The translations under genes and the position numbers were made by a program. From Pochonia chlamydosporia 170 (Eukaryota; Ascomycota; Sordariomycetes; Hypocreales; Clavicipitaceae): 64,000 bases of DNA. The first letter of the stretch is position 1. Each line of letters opens with the position of its first letter. The stretch lies in contig NC_035791.1 of the NCBI RefSeq assembly GCF_001653235.2, forward strand, positions 1,488,001 through 1,552,000. The letters run 5' to 3'. Shown here piece after piece: positions 1 through 10,748 of this stretch. The notes beneath the pieces were generated by a model. That model was not told where the DNA came from and made no database searches. It was given only the letters and a program-made list of their open reading frames with translations.

Positions 1-915
1 AATTACTCGAGAGTCGGAGGTCAATATTTTTTTTATTGGCTCCATGACGGCGGTTGTACATGGAAGCAACATGTCATCCCAAGTTCTCAATGCAAGCCTC
101 GGCAAGTTCCAATGCCAATTGGCAGGCAATCACCCCGAATTGTCTGGTCCTGAGAGCACGAACTGTATGCTTTGTCTGTCCTGCGTAATCTGTGACCGCT
201 CTTTTGCGGAGCGTTCTTTGTATGTATCATCTGGACGCCATACATATATGCATGCACGCCAAAGAACCACACCAAATCTGGAGCATCAGTTTGAGCAAAC
301 TGCGATTTCAGTGTCCAGTCAGCTCAAGGGTTCAATATTGGGGGCTTCAGGGCCTGCTCCCCTGTAAATAGGGGGGAAACACGCACCGTTATTGGCTGTA
401 TGGCTCAGCATCGTCTTGCCAGGGGCCGTTCGATAGCCAGCCGTAGCCAAGTAACAGCGACCCCACCTTCAAGTGCTCTCTTGCCGCCGTCGGCCCCAGG
501 CACAGAAACGCATGTGGCTAGTGTGTGGTGAGCCTCGCACCAGCCCGGCGGGATGTTGGCGCCACAGGTCGTGTGACAGCCACAGATACCCCCCCGCTTC
601 GGCTGCAAGGCTGTCGTTGTCATGGAGGTATTGTTTACTTTGGCTGCAGACCTCGTCGAATCATGTCCTCTCGCTTGACTCTGCGCAGGTACCTTGATTT
701 CCAAAACTTCTCGCCAATCGCATAGCAAATTCGTAAATAGTCAAGAAATCGAAGAACAAAGTGTTTCGACAACGGCGTTTCTCTCTCTCACTTTTCGCAC
801 GTTTGATCCTCTCCAGCTTGCATTACCCTTCCTACCGTCTCAGGAACTCCACCTGGATCAGCACGTTCCTTGGCCAACCATCAGATAGTCCCCGGACGAA
901 ACCGCCACGGTCAGA
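1..915. other. Left-edge intergenic region and promoter side of the EF-hand gene
   Basis: No convincing coding exon was found on either strand; the open frames here lack family resemblance. The last 150 bases are pyrimidine-rich, with a CTCTCTCTCA stretch near 780-792, and fit a fungal promoter or 5' leader for the gene starting at 916. A gene ending left of the window could place its 3' untranslated region here. Confidence 0.5.
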
Positions 916-1891
916 ATGGTAAGAGCTACGCTACGGGGCTGACAAGTCTTGAAGAATACCCCTTCTGACACTGTTCTCTTCAATTCACAGTCTGTTTCAA
1001 CATCGTATAAACGATCTCCCCTGGGATACGGCTCGCCTCCATCTCGCAACTCGCCGTTTCGACGACCCGAATCTCCAGCTTCACCATCACCATTGCGATA
1101 TACGACACCCAGTAGCTCTCCTACCAAGTCCGGTCCACCAGCTGGAACATCGCGATTTACCCAACCAACTACTCCCCCCACTCCCAAGAGCAGTTGGACA
1201 CCACAGGGACAATCTTCAGACACAATGGCAGCATCAGCACAAAGATTATCACAACTGACGGCAGCGGCCTCACAACCTTTAGGAAGCGGAAACGCGCTCT
1301 CACAACTTCAGCCGGCTCAGGTCAGGACACTAAGGGACGGATTCCAGATTTTGGATCGAGACTGTGATGGCGTCGTCAATCGCGAAGATGTGGCTGATAT
1401 GCTGGGACAATTGGGTATGTCAACAACAACGCTCCCAGATCAAGTTCTCACGAAATGCTAAATCTGTCGATGCAGGTCTTCCAAACGGCGCGTCAGATGT
1501 CTCACAATTTTTCCCTCCTTCAAAACCTCAAACCATTGCGTTGGCAGCATTCTTGAATTCTCTGGCAGAAACGCTCTGTCAGCTGTCGCCTAGCGCTGAA
1601 CTGATTTCGGCATTTTCTGCTTTCGACGACGATGACAGTGGCCAGGTGGATTGGGCTGAGCTCAGGGACGCGCTGCTGAACACGGCACCAGAACCTGGTG
1701 AACGACCTCTGACTGCGGCAGAGGTTGACCGTATTGTCAACGGCTTCACCGGTAGACGAGCGTTCAATCGTAACATCAATGCACAGCTGGGCGCTAAGAA
1801 GGGAGAGGTGTTCAAGTATAACGAGTTTGTCCATTCAATCATGGGTTCTAACGCGGGGCCTGAAGGATCGTCGCACGAAATCGCAGAATGA
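916..1891 (+). CDS. Myosin regulatory light chain-like EF-hand protein
   Basis: I read three exons: 916-918, 991-1414 and 1476-1891, giving 280 residues. The first coding exon is only the ATG, followed at once by a GTAAGA donor and a 72-bp intron ending CACAG; the second intron is 61 bp. Residues 1-100 are a Ser/Pro-rich, probably disordered extension. Residues 110-270 form a calmodulin-like body with two good calcium loops, DRDCDG at about 123-134 and DDDDSG at about 193-204, and degenerate sites elsewhere. This matches the regulatory light chain of type II myosin (fission yeast Rlc1, annotated as cdc4-like in other moulds), which acts at the cytokinetic ring and septum. The N-terminal extension is much longer than in animal light chains and could carry phosphorylation sites. 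The family is fairly certain; the myosin partner is inferred. Confidence 0.82.
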
Positions 1892-4333
1892 TGATGTCAG
1901 AGGGGTATTTGGAAGATGATGAGCGGCGCAAGACTGTCAGATTGGTGTATCGGTTTGGCTTGTATTCGGTGCAACTGTGTTTGGATAGGGGATTGTGCCG
2001 TACTGAATGTATTTGTGAGAGGCGCACAACTTTTATGACAGGAACAATGGTTGGACAAACTTCTTGGCGTTAGTATTAGCATTGATACGCTTGGTAGGGC
2101 CTCAACCAATGAATGACATGTTCACATTTGTGTAAATTGGATAGCCGCCAGGGTGGCTCAGGATTTTAATGAAGGAGAGGGTTGGCGAAATTAATAATGA
2201 CGGCGAGGGGAAGGAGCTGAGGGCCATGTCTGGAGTACCTTGTCATGTATTTTCGGTGGAAAGGGTACAACAACTGCCTGATTATTTATGTCTTGTGCGG
2301 CATGAGTGGTAAAACCTGGTACAGATGAAGCATTCAAAAGAAATTATGCTGGCAACAGAATCACATGGATACACGGGGAGCAGCTTTTCGATCTTGTGCT
2401 CCGTCGGGAGTGCCAGTTCATTGCACGCTGCAATAGCTAGGAGAATAGGTGCTGCAACCGCGCCAACTATTGGCAAGAAGACAGACGCTATAGTTTCTCC
2501 GGTCGGCAGTCCGCTGCAGCTAAAGCAACACTCCCGCTGTCAAAGTCTGTTTCGTCAGCACAAGTGTGTCCGGTGTCTCTGTGTGAGCCGGGACGGAGTC
2601 GGAACCTGGCACCACTGGTCTGCCCCTCCAAACTTGCACCAGCCCACCCTCCTAGCCCGCCGACTGGTCGTGCCAATGGAAGCTTCGAGAATCGTTTTTG
2701 ATAGTAAAGTACGTATCGTCATCACCATAGATGCAAAACCCCGCTACTTGCAAAGCGACTTTCTTTCGCACACGCCCCTGCAAGCCGCATGCACAAGTCA
2801 AGTGTTCCACCAGTTCAGCATCACATCCACTTGATAGGACAGCGCACTGGCCGACATGCTGCACCCAGAGTGGTTGCTGATACAACAATGCAGGTGACAG
2901 AGGTGACTGGTTGTTGTTCGTCGAACGAGCAAGAAAGACAGGATTCGATAGAGTGGAAGAAAACCAATGGCTGGGGAAGAGGAGTGAAGAAGGACGTCGA
3001 AGACAGGAGACAGCCAACAGCATAGTCTTTGTTGACTTTGGTTTTCGACCAACAGCTAGAGTCGAGTTGCCCAACGCGCAGATAGCAGAGCGGCACTGAT
3101 GACACTCTGTGGCGACAGGAAAAAGTCCCCTGTTTTCCGGGGGGTTGGTTAACGACCCCTGACGTGTGTTCGTGATATTGGCATATTTTTTTTTGGATAC
3201 CCATTTTGAGAGCTTGCATCTCGAGGCGACAGACGAGCCATGCGTGCTATTATGTGCATTCTGGGGTTAGGCATTCAGTTTCGCAAATCGGATGGATATG
3301 AGCCATCAAAGAAGAGTGAATTGCTGTCGTCAATTTTTAGAGGGTTATTCTTAACATTGGTTACTTTAATGTTCTTTTATTTTTTGTTCCCCCAAATCAA
3401 GTGACGTGACTGACCGACTGACTGACTGACTGACTGACTGAGCTCGACCCCCGTTTGGCATCTCACATCTGGCATCCGCTCCAGTCCATTTCCATCCATG
3501 TCCACGTCAAGTCTGGTCCAAGTCTGTTTCTTTTCTGCTTCTGCACCTCCAGACCAAGCAAGTCCAGTCGATTCAAGCCCACGGTCCGCAGCCGCCTCAC
3601 CTCCGTACTCCGTCCCAGTTGCCAGGCAGGCCACAAATTAGTTGCGGCCCAGTCAAAGACCAGTCAAAACGTGGCCTGTCCATGTCACTTTTGGTGCAGC
3701 TGATAACTTAAATCGTGGGCTGGGCTGGTATCTGCTTTTGCTTCTCGTCCCTCTTGTCCTCATCTCTCGTGCTCATTGCGCCGCCTCTTTTGCTTGACAT
3801 TACTTGACATTTCTTGCGCACCGCGACGCTTCTTCTGGTCACAGCCCTTTCCCTTCCTTCTCGCCACGACCAAAAAAAAAGGACATTTGCCCTCTTCGCG
3901 TAACGACATTACCTGGCCGTTCCGACTCTTCAACGATCCTGACAAACCAAGAAAATTAACGACGCCTAATCCACGACCAAAAAAAAGCTGCGCACCGAAA
4001 CATCCTCCATCGGCTCTCAAAGTGCTTGCCCCTAAGCAATAGCTCGCTGATCAGCTCGGGACGGGCCTGACGCCTCCTAACCACGCCGAACTTAGCTCAG
4101 CTTACTATTTAGTCCATCCATCCATCCATCCATTCAACTCGGCCAGCCTAGTTCGAGTCCAGTCTTTTCCTTTCCAGCCAAGCCGCGGGCCCCTTTAGGC
4201 CTTTAATGCTGGTTAAGTGCCGCCACACCCCCTTCGCAGTCTAATATCCGGCATAACCTTGTTTCGGGACAGCCCTGCTCCATCTTGGCCGTCCCGCCCA
4301 TAACCAAAGGCCCGTTTGGTACTGCCTAGAAAG
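1892..4333. other. Intergenic region with GACT and CCAT microsatellites
   Basis: No gene was recognised. The stretch holds a GACT tetranucleotide run (3416-3442), a CCAT run (about 4113-4131), two short A tracts (near 3870 and 3980) and a pyrimidine-rich zone from 3480 to 4320. The last part probably serves as promoter and leader for the co-chaperone gene at 4334. Confidence 0.5.
3416..3442. repeat. GACT tetranucleotide microsatellite
   Basis: About six tandem copies of GACT are visible. It lies in intergenic DNA about 900 bp upstream of the TPR/J-domain gene. It looks like simple slippage, with no sign of a mobile element. Confidence 0.85.
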
Positions 4334-6590
4334 ATGAAGTTCTTTGGCGGAAGCAAAAAGCAATCGTCAACTTCCAATTCGTCGTCAAGGAAGCACACCC
4401 CGAGTTCAAGCGTTGACGACCGCGACTTTTTCCCTCGCGAGACTCATCCGCACTCGGAGCCCTCGTCGCCCACAAAGAACTCATCCAGCAATACTAATAA
4501 GTCCCCATCAAAAAAAAGTTCCCGGCCCGCATCTTACCGGGAGTCAAGGGACTCTGAAAAGTCATCATCTTCTTCCTCCACACCTCGTCACGCGAGACTC
4601 TCCAGACACTCCACAGAGCCGCCGTCGACTTCGTCCTCGCGACGCAGTAAATTCGACCCCGATACTCATCCTCTCAATTTGCCTCCCGAGGAGCGTCGTC
4701 GCCTTTCCAAATTGTCTAATTCCACAATGAGCGATCAGATGGACGTCGACCGGGAGCCCGTTAACGGCGCCTCGTCGCCTGCCTCCCAGTCGCAGAGTAA
4801 CCCTTCGGCTCAAACAAACTTCTCGGTTCCCATCACCAATGGAACTCATCACAGTGAGGCTCCCGCGCCGCCACCTCACGGATCTAATCCCTCCAGTCCT
4901 GTACCGACACCGGAGGACGACGCAGAAGCATACAAGGCTGCCGGAAACAGGTTTTTCAAGGAGAAAAACTACACCAAAGCTATTGAGCAATATTCCAAAG
5001 GTACAGTACTACTAACTCACACAAACTTTGCCATGGTGCGCCCGCATCGACTTAGAAGACGCATACTAACATTTTTGTTGTTTCACTGCCATAGCCGTCG
5101 ACCTTTTTCCCAACTCAGCAACCTACCTGAGCAATCGCGCTGCCGCTCGCATGTCTAATGGCCAATACACTACAGCTTTGGAAGATTGCAGTCGCGCCGC
5201 CGAGATCGACCCGCAAAACACCAAGATTCTACTTCGCCTCGGCCGTATCTACACTGCCCTCGGCCGCCCCGACGATGCCTTGCTGATGTTTGGTCGCATC
5301 TCACCGGCACCGTCCGCCAAAGACATGGCTCCCGCCAAGGAAATGCAGTACCACATTGATACTGCTAAGCACATTTTGGAGCAAGGCACTGGTGCTCACA
5401 TGGCTCTCCATGCTTTGGATCGGGCGGAGCGTGGGTTGGGACATGGCGTTCCAAAACCTCGCAAGTGGCAGCTCTTGCGCGGTGATGCGCATTTACTCGT
5501 TGGCAGCGAAAATTCTCTGGGTGAGGCACAGGGCATTGCGATGGCTCTGCTACGGAGCAATACACAAGATCCTGACGCTCTGGTTCTCCGCGGCCGAGTT
5601 CTCTACGCCCAGGGCGACAATGCAAAGGCCATTCAGTCGTTCCGTATGGCCATTAGCTTCGACCCAGACTACCGCGCAGCCATCAAGTGGATGAGGACGG
5701 TACAGAAGCTAGACAAGATGAAGGAGGAAGGCAATGTCGAGTTCAAGGCTGGCCGATTCCAGCCCGCTATCGAAAAATACACCGAAGCTCTGGAAGTGGA
5801 TCCAACCAACCGCGGCATTAACGCAAAGCTCCTTCAGAACCGCGCCGTGTGCAAGATTAAGCTCAAGCAATACGACGGGGCAGTTGCTGATGCGGAAAAG
5901 GCCGTCAGCCTAGACCCCAGCTACCTCAAGGCCAGAAAGACCAAGGCCAACGCTCTGGGCCAAGCTGGAAAATGGGAGGACGCCGTCAAGGAGTGGAAGT
6001 CGGTTCAGGAGGCTGACCCAGAGGATCGCACCATTCCGAAGGAGGTTCGCAAAGCAGAGCTCGAACTGAAGAAGAGCAAGCGAAAGGACTATTACAAGAT
6101 CCTAGGCGTAGAAAAGGATTGCACTCTTGACGATATCAAGAAGGCCTACCGCAAGATGGCCGTCAAGCTGCACCCTGACAAGAACCTAGACGATCCAGAA
6201 GCCGATGCCAAGTTCAAGGACTTGTCAGAAGCTTATGAGACCTTGAGCGACCCTCAGTAAGTTTTTCTATGCACGCTACAATACCTGTTTGAATGTTTTC
6301 CCCACTAACACATCTATAGGAAGAAGGCCTCCTACGACAATGGGGACGACCTCATGGACCCGGCAGACATGTTTGGCGGCGGCATGGGCGGCGGTATGGG
6401 TGGCATGGGCGGAATCGACCCCGAGATTCTGTTCAGCATGATGGGTAACCAGGGAGGCTTCGGCGGAGGCGGCTTCCGATCCGCTGGAGGCTTCCCAGGT
6501 GGTGCAGGAGGATTCCCAGGCGGCGCTCAGTTCAACTTTGCCAACGCCGGCGGCGGCAGGCAGCGAGGCGGTGGATTCCCCTTTCAGTGA
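4334..6590 (+). CDS. TPR and J-domain co-chaperone (DNAJC7 type)
   Basis: Three exons, 4334-5000, 5095-6256 and 6320-6590, give 699 residues. Intron 1 has a perfect ACTAAC branch point. Residues 1-190 are Ser/Pro-rich and low in complexity. A tandem TPR array follows, from about 195 to 540, starting at the [17 protein letters not shown] motif. The J domain runs from about residue 554 to 620 with the HPD triad at 582-584, which stimulates Hsp70 ATPase. A Gly/Met/Phe-rich tail ends in FPFQ. This order matches DNAJC7/TPR2-type co-chaperones, whose TPRs bind the Hsp70 and Hsp90 C-termini in the cytosol. I chose the ATG at 4334 because the upstream in-frame codons include no other ATG. The frame stays open for 98 codons after the UGA at 6588-6590 and encodes a membrane-like tail (separate entry). 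Confidence 0.9.
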
Positions 6591-6887
6591 CCATCCGACG
6601 ACGAGTTAGGGAGCGAGGAGGAGGACACAGCTGAGTGGGAGACTGACGAAGACGGCGACGATGCTTGGGACACACACAACCCACACGAACATGCCACGGC
6701 CAAGGATAAGCTGCGGCATGAACACCAGCGCCGTACTGACGCCAACAACAATCTAGTTGATACGCTACGACAGTATGGCATGGGACTTCTGGCGGCATTT
6801 GTACTGTTACCGCCGCACCTTGTCGTAGTAGCTGCCGTCTGCATGGCAGTGGTGTATATGTTGATGAGATATGTTGGGCAAAAGTAG
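6591..6887 (+). other. In-frame post-stop coding extension with acidic linker and hydrophobic tail
   Basis: Directly after the UGA at 6588-6590 the same frame stays open for 98 codons and ends at TAG 6885-6887. The translation starts PSDDELGSEEEDTAEWETDE, continues as a charged helix-like stretch (KDKLRHEHQRR) and ends in a strongly hydrophobic segment of about 28 residues with a central PP, then RYVGQK. This composition looks like a real tail-anchored or hairpin-anchored C-terminus, not random sequence. No ATG precedes the hydrophobic part, so it is unlikely to be a free-standing gene. Three explanations fit: UGA readthrough (context CAG UGA C), an alternative intron that removes the UGA (for example donor 6394 or 6445 with acceptor TTAG at 6609, both lengths divisible by three), or a recent nonsense change. 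Confidence 0.6.
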
Positions 6888-7206
6888 CCACAGGACCAAA
6901 CCGACTGACTGGATAGACATTTTTGTTTTTGGAAGGGAAACTAAAGACCTCAAGACGCGCATCGCATGTCCACCATTTACAAGGCGTTATAAACCATGTT
7001 GATTATTTTATTTACTCATTTTTAAACCATTCTTAGTCACCGTGTCTCTACTTTCTGGAAACAGGCACGACAAGCTAGGCTTGTCAGGGATAAATAGAAG
7101 TAGACGTTGTGTATATTTGTGATTCTTCCAAGGGTATCATGCTCCATCTCCATTGCCTCATCCCATTCACTTTCCCAAATGCCATTCGCACACCTTAACT
7201 CTCACC
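6888..7206. other. Convergent 3' intergenic region
   Basis: This short stretch lies between the converging 3' ends of the co-chaperone gene and MED10. It is locally AT-rich (about 6980-7040), consistent with polyadenylation signals for both. No gene was seen. Confidence 0.55.
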
Positions 7207-7796
7207 TCAACTCCCATTCATATTCGCATTCGTAGTCGCATTCACATTCGAATTCGAATTCGACCCCAAACTCGAGGCATCTCCCCCCGTCTCCCTAACA
7301 ACCCTCTCCACATCCCCCCTCAACTCGGGCAACGCACTCCCCATCTCCCGCGCCAACACGTCCCGAAACTCCCCAAACGCACGCATCTTCCCCCTCATGA
7401 GCTGATTGCCCCTGCGCACGAGCTCCACAAACTCGCGGGTGTAAATGTCGGGATTGCGCCCGTTTTCCACGTACTCTAGTAATTCGGGGGGTACGGACGG
7501 CATATTCGCTGTTGATGAGGTGTTGTGCAGTGTTTGGAGGGAGGAGGAGAGTGTTTTTCTGGGATTGTTAGATGCGCAGTGAGGCGGGTAGGGGGGGCGT
7601 ACATTTCGTTGGAGAGGACTTCGCGGCTTGGACGGCCGGTTGTGTCGTAGGTTGATACTTGGACCATGACTTGGTAGAGGTCTTGGATGATGTCTTTGAG
7701 CTGTTCTGGGGGGTTGTTAGTGTGTGTGAGGGAGGAGGGAGGGAGGATGGGCGTACGCTCGAGGACGTCGTGGTCGAATCTGTCGACGGGCGCCAT
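7207..7796 (-). CDS. MED10: Mediator complex subunit 10
   Basis: Three exons on the minus strand, 7757-7796, 7603-7705 and 7207-7558, give 164 residues. The introns are 51 and 44 bp. The protein starts MAPVDRFDHDVLEQQLKDII and carries the family core around YQVMVQVSTYDTTGRPS, NEIKTL, LEYVENGRNPDIYTREF and RRGNQLMRGK. This is MED10 (Nut2 in yeast), a small essential subunit of the Mediator middle module that bridges activators to RNA polymerase II. The C-terminus is an Asn/Ser/Ala tail encoded by imperfect hexamers around 7215-7262, probably grown by slippage. The length fits the family. No other Mediator gene lies nearby. Confidence 0.92.
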
Positions 7797-8425
7797 TGTG
7801 GTGGTGATGGTTGTGGTGGTTATGTTTGGTGTTTGGTTTGGTTTGGTTGACGGTTGTGGTTGTGGTTGTGCTTTGGATGATGTGGGGCATTTTGACTAGC
7901 TGGGACTGTGGATGCAGATGAGGATTCCCCGTACGCAAAGGTAAATTCTACTTGACGGTTGGGTTGGCATTGATGGCGGGAAGAAGAGAGAAAAGAGGTC
8001 AATTGTAGGTGCATTTAATATATGCAAGCGAAACTGGCCGCAGGCCGAAGCTCGTTGCAGGCGGCCCCCGGCAGGGCTCCCAGAGGGATTATGGAGGGAT
8101 AATAACAGTGAAAGCTCCACGGAAGGGCGGGAATTCCAGTCAACAGTAGCTAAATTCATCAGCTTTCAAAGTGCCAAGTTCATCTTCATGATGTTCAACA
8201 AGCAACTAGCCGGGAATATCTTTAGATCAACGGTAAATTCGTTGACATCCCGGCTGTTTTTTTGGGTTGAGTCGAAATTGAGTTTTGGAACTGGGAATAC
8301 GCAGCCGTAGGAGTCTTGGTGGGAGCACGAATAATGTGCAAACTCATGTCATTGTTTTTCTGATACCTATGCTACATACATCTCGGAAACATACAAGAGA
8401 GTGCAAGTTTATACTTGTACGTTAA
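7797..8425. other. MED10 5' region with GGTTGT-like simple repeats
   Basis: This lies upstream of MED10 and downstream of the dehydrogenase, both on the minus strand. The first 75 bases are simple GGTTGT/GGTTT repeats (about 7797-7872). No coding exon was recognised. It should hold the MED10 promoter and the 3' end of the dehydrogenase transcript. Confidence 0.5.
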
Positions 8426-9287
8426 CTACCTGGTCGTGTATCCGCCATTGGCAAACAGCGTCTGCCCAGTAATCCACCCGCCCTCGGTGACGAGGAACCG
8501 AATAATTGGCGCAATGTCCTCAATCTTGGTGAGACGGTTGCCTATTGCCTGGCTCTTGTGGAAAGCAACAGCTTCGGGGGACTCTTGGGGGTAGAAGAAA
8601 GCTGTGACATGTTAGTGCCGTGTTATCCCCATTTCGAGGCTAAACACTTACGAGTGTCCATAGGTCCAGGAGCAACTGCATTTACGCTAATTCCACGTGG
8701 CTGCAGTTCCTTTGCGACACCTCGAGTGAAGTGCTCAACGGGAGCCTTGGAGCCGGCATAAGAAGTATAGAAGCCTGTAAATGCGGCGAGTAGGGCGGTA
8801 ACAATGGTGATGAGCTTGCCGCCATCCTCGACGTTCTTGGCACCAGCCTTGAGAATAAAGAATGCTGACTTGGAGTTGACCCTGAATGTCGTTAGCTTGC
8901 TAATGCAGGGGACATGGGGCCGTTGATTTGGATGTCTTACGCAAACATCTCATCGTATTCAGCCTCTGAAATCTCTCCAATAGGCTTCTTGAGCACCTTG
9001 CCCACCGTGTTGACAACAATATCTATCTTGCCAAAGTCCTTTTTGACAGAATCGAAGAGCTTGTTCACGGCGGCCTCGGTGGTCAAATCGGCCTGGTAGA
9101 ACTGGAACTTGATTCCCGGGTACTTTTCCTTTAGCAACTTTTCGAACTTGACAGCATCCTCCTTTGACTTGGGGGAGTTGTAATGCAGAGCCAAGTTGGC
9201 TCCTAGTCCGGCGAGCTCCTTGGCAATTTCGGCACCAAGGTTCTTGGCTCCTCCGGTGATGAGGGCTGTCTTGCCTTTGAGAGACAT
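8426..9287 (-). CDS. Short-chain dehydrogenase/reductase
   Basis: Three exons, 8941-9287, 8652-8881 and 8426-8601, give 250 residues; the introns are 59 and 50 bp. The N-terminal Rossmann motif is TGGAKNLG at residues 11-18. The active-site pair is Y157 and K161 in YAGSK. The Ser usually found about 13 residues before the Tyr is replaced by Thr (T144 in TIVTALL), and the usual NNAG is NTVGK. The end (GGWITGQTLFANGGYTTR) is typical of classical SDRs of about 250 residues. It should be a cytosolic NAD(P)-dependent oxidoreductase; the substrate cannot be told. It is divergently placed from the regulator-like gene at 10749, across 1.46 kb. The start at 9287 gives the usual spacing to the glycine motif. 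Confidence 0.88.
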
Positions 9288-10748
9288 GGTGTTGTACAGG
9301 TACTGCGTACGAGTTGGTGTGTTGATATGTTTCAATTGGGGGTGATTCAGTGCTATGAAGGTTCTTAGCACCTCTCAAAGTCCAAGTCAACCATCTTTGG
9401 ACCTTTTATACGTCGTTTGGCCGTCGCTGTGTCTGCCGTTTTCATGCTTCAGTCATCTCGAAAGTTAAACGGATTTCAAGCCCCGAAAGTCGAGCTTAGC
9501 TCCGTGATGATCTTCAATGCCCCAACTATGCCAAAAGGCGAATACTAGCCAGCCACTTGGACAAGGTACGGCCTTGCCATCCTTGAGGGCATGATATAAT
9601 TTGACTTCACTAGAGGCGCCTGTTGCAGACACCTCTTTGGGAAAGGAGCAAAGACCTGGGTGACGGAATGTGCGGGTCAGAACGTTGAGTTCAACGGGGG
9701 CGCATGAAGCTAAGTTTTGATTTGCTCCGACTGGTGGAGAGCTGGGGGCACAGGTTACTGTCGAGTTCTCTCAGTTATGGTTCAAGGGTGACAGGTCAAG
9801 AATGCGGCACTTGGTTTCAGATGCATTGCCTCGATCTGGTTAGACCAGAACTCAAGTTGTTGTCAATCCCCTCTTTCCGGTGACGATCCTCGTGGCCATG
9901 CAACCAATATGAACAACTCCTCCCAGCGCTTTGGTTCAGCCGTTGGGCAAAGTTAGCTCTCCATGTCGCATTGCCCGACCCAATCGTATCAGTATAGCTC
10001 ATTCTGTTCCAGGTCCGTTTGGCGCCGTGGATCTCGCTGGATGGTGCCTGTGATGCTCGTTCGTTTGTGTTCTCGATGAGGTTGAGTCTGGGTTCCCAGA
10101 CGAGTTGGACTCCTCCGCTCAGCTAACGCCACTTAACGGGTGCTCCGAACAATTCTTGTGGTGGACAACACAGGCATTTTGAGTAACCAAGCTGAGGAAA
10201 AAGAAAGCATGCTCGACGCAACACAGGAATTGGAAATGTGGGCAAAGGAACAGGAAGCGAATTGAATGCACTCGTGACTTTGTCGGATTTACGGAGAGGA
10301 GCTGGTGCAACCTCCTTAGCTCCTTCCTTCCCATCTGCATTTGAACCTCCCACGGTCGACAAGCCAGACAACCTCCACCCGTAATTCTATTCAACCAGAC
10401 AAGATCAGACATCCCCATGACTCTCACCATCCCTAGGCTTGGGATTAACCGCAGCCTAAGAGGATATTTCTGGCTGTTGTACCTTACACGCACATATTCC
10501 CGATCCTTGGTTCCATCGGCTTTAAGGCCACACCAAGCCAAGCTAACGGCAGGGACTGCATCATATCCGTTGCCACAGTCAATTACCAATACATTATCTA
10601 CGGACCCAACTTTGTGGTAAACTGTTTCTCGTCTCACATTCGGAGTTAACAATATCCAACCATTTCCTAATTAGGTGGCTGCAAGCCGCAACTCTTCCCT
10701 GCCTCAACTGCGCCGTGTTCGGCATCCTCGTCGATCAGACTACGGACC
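9288..10748. other. Divergent promoter region, dehydrogenase / regulator-like gene
   Basis: This 1.46-kb stretch lies between two genes transcribed away from each other. Open frames on the minus strand (for example 10119-10652) have no ATG in a suitable place and no recognisable family. It may carry shared control sites for the dehydrogenase and the regulator-like gene, but I see no specific motif. Confidence 0.45.

Noticed and set aside
4141..4165. TTCGAGTCC stretch resembling a tRNA T-arm
   Set aside because: No acceptor stem, anticodon arm or D-arm could be folded around it.
6591..6887. Post-stop extension as an independent small gene
   Set aside because: The only ATGs lie within the hydrophobic tail, so the acidic part could not be translated independently; the in-frame link with the J-domain gene is the better explanation.
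10119..10652. 177-codon minus-strand frame in the divergent promoter
   Set aside because: Its first codon is TTG, internal ATGs are late, and the translation resembles no family.
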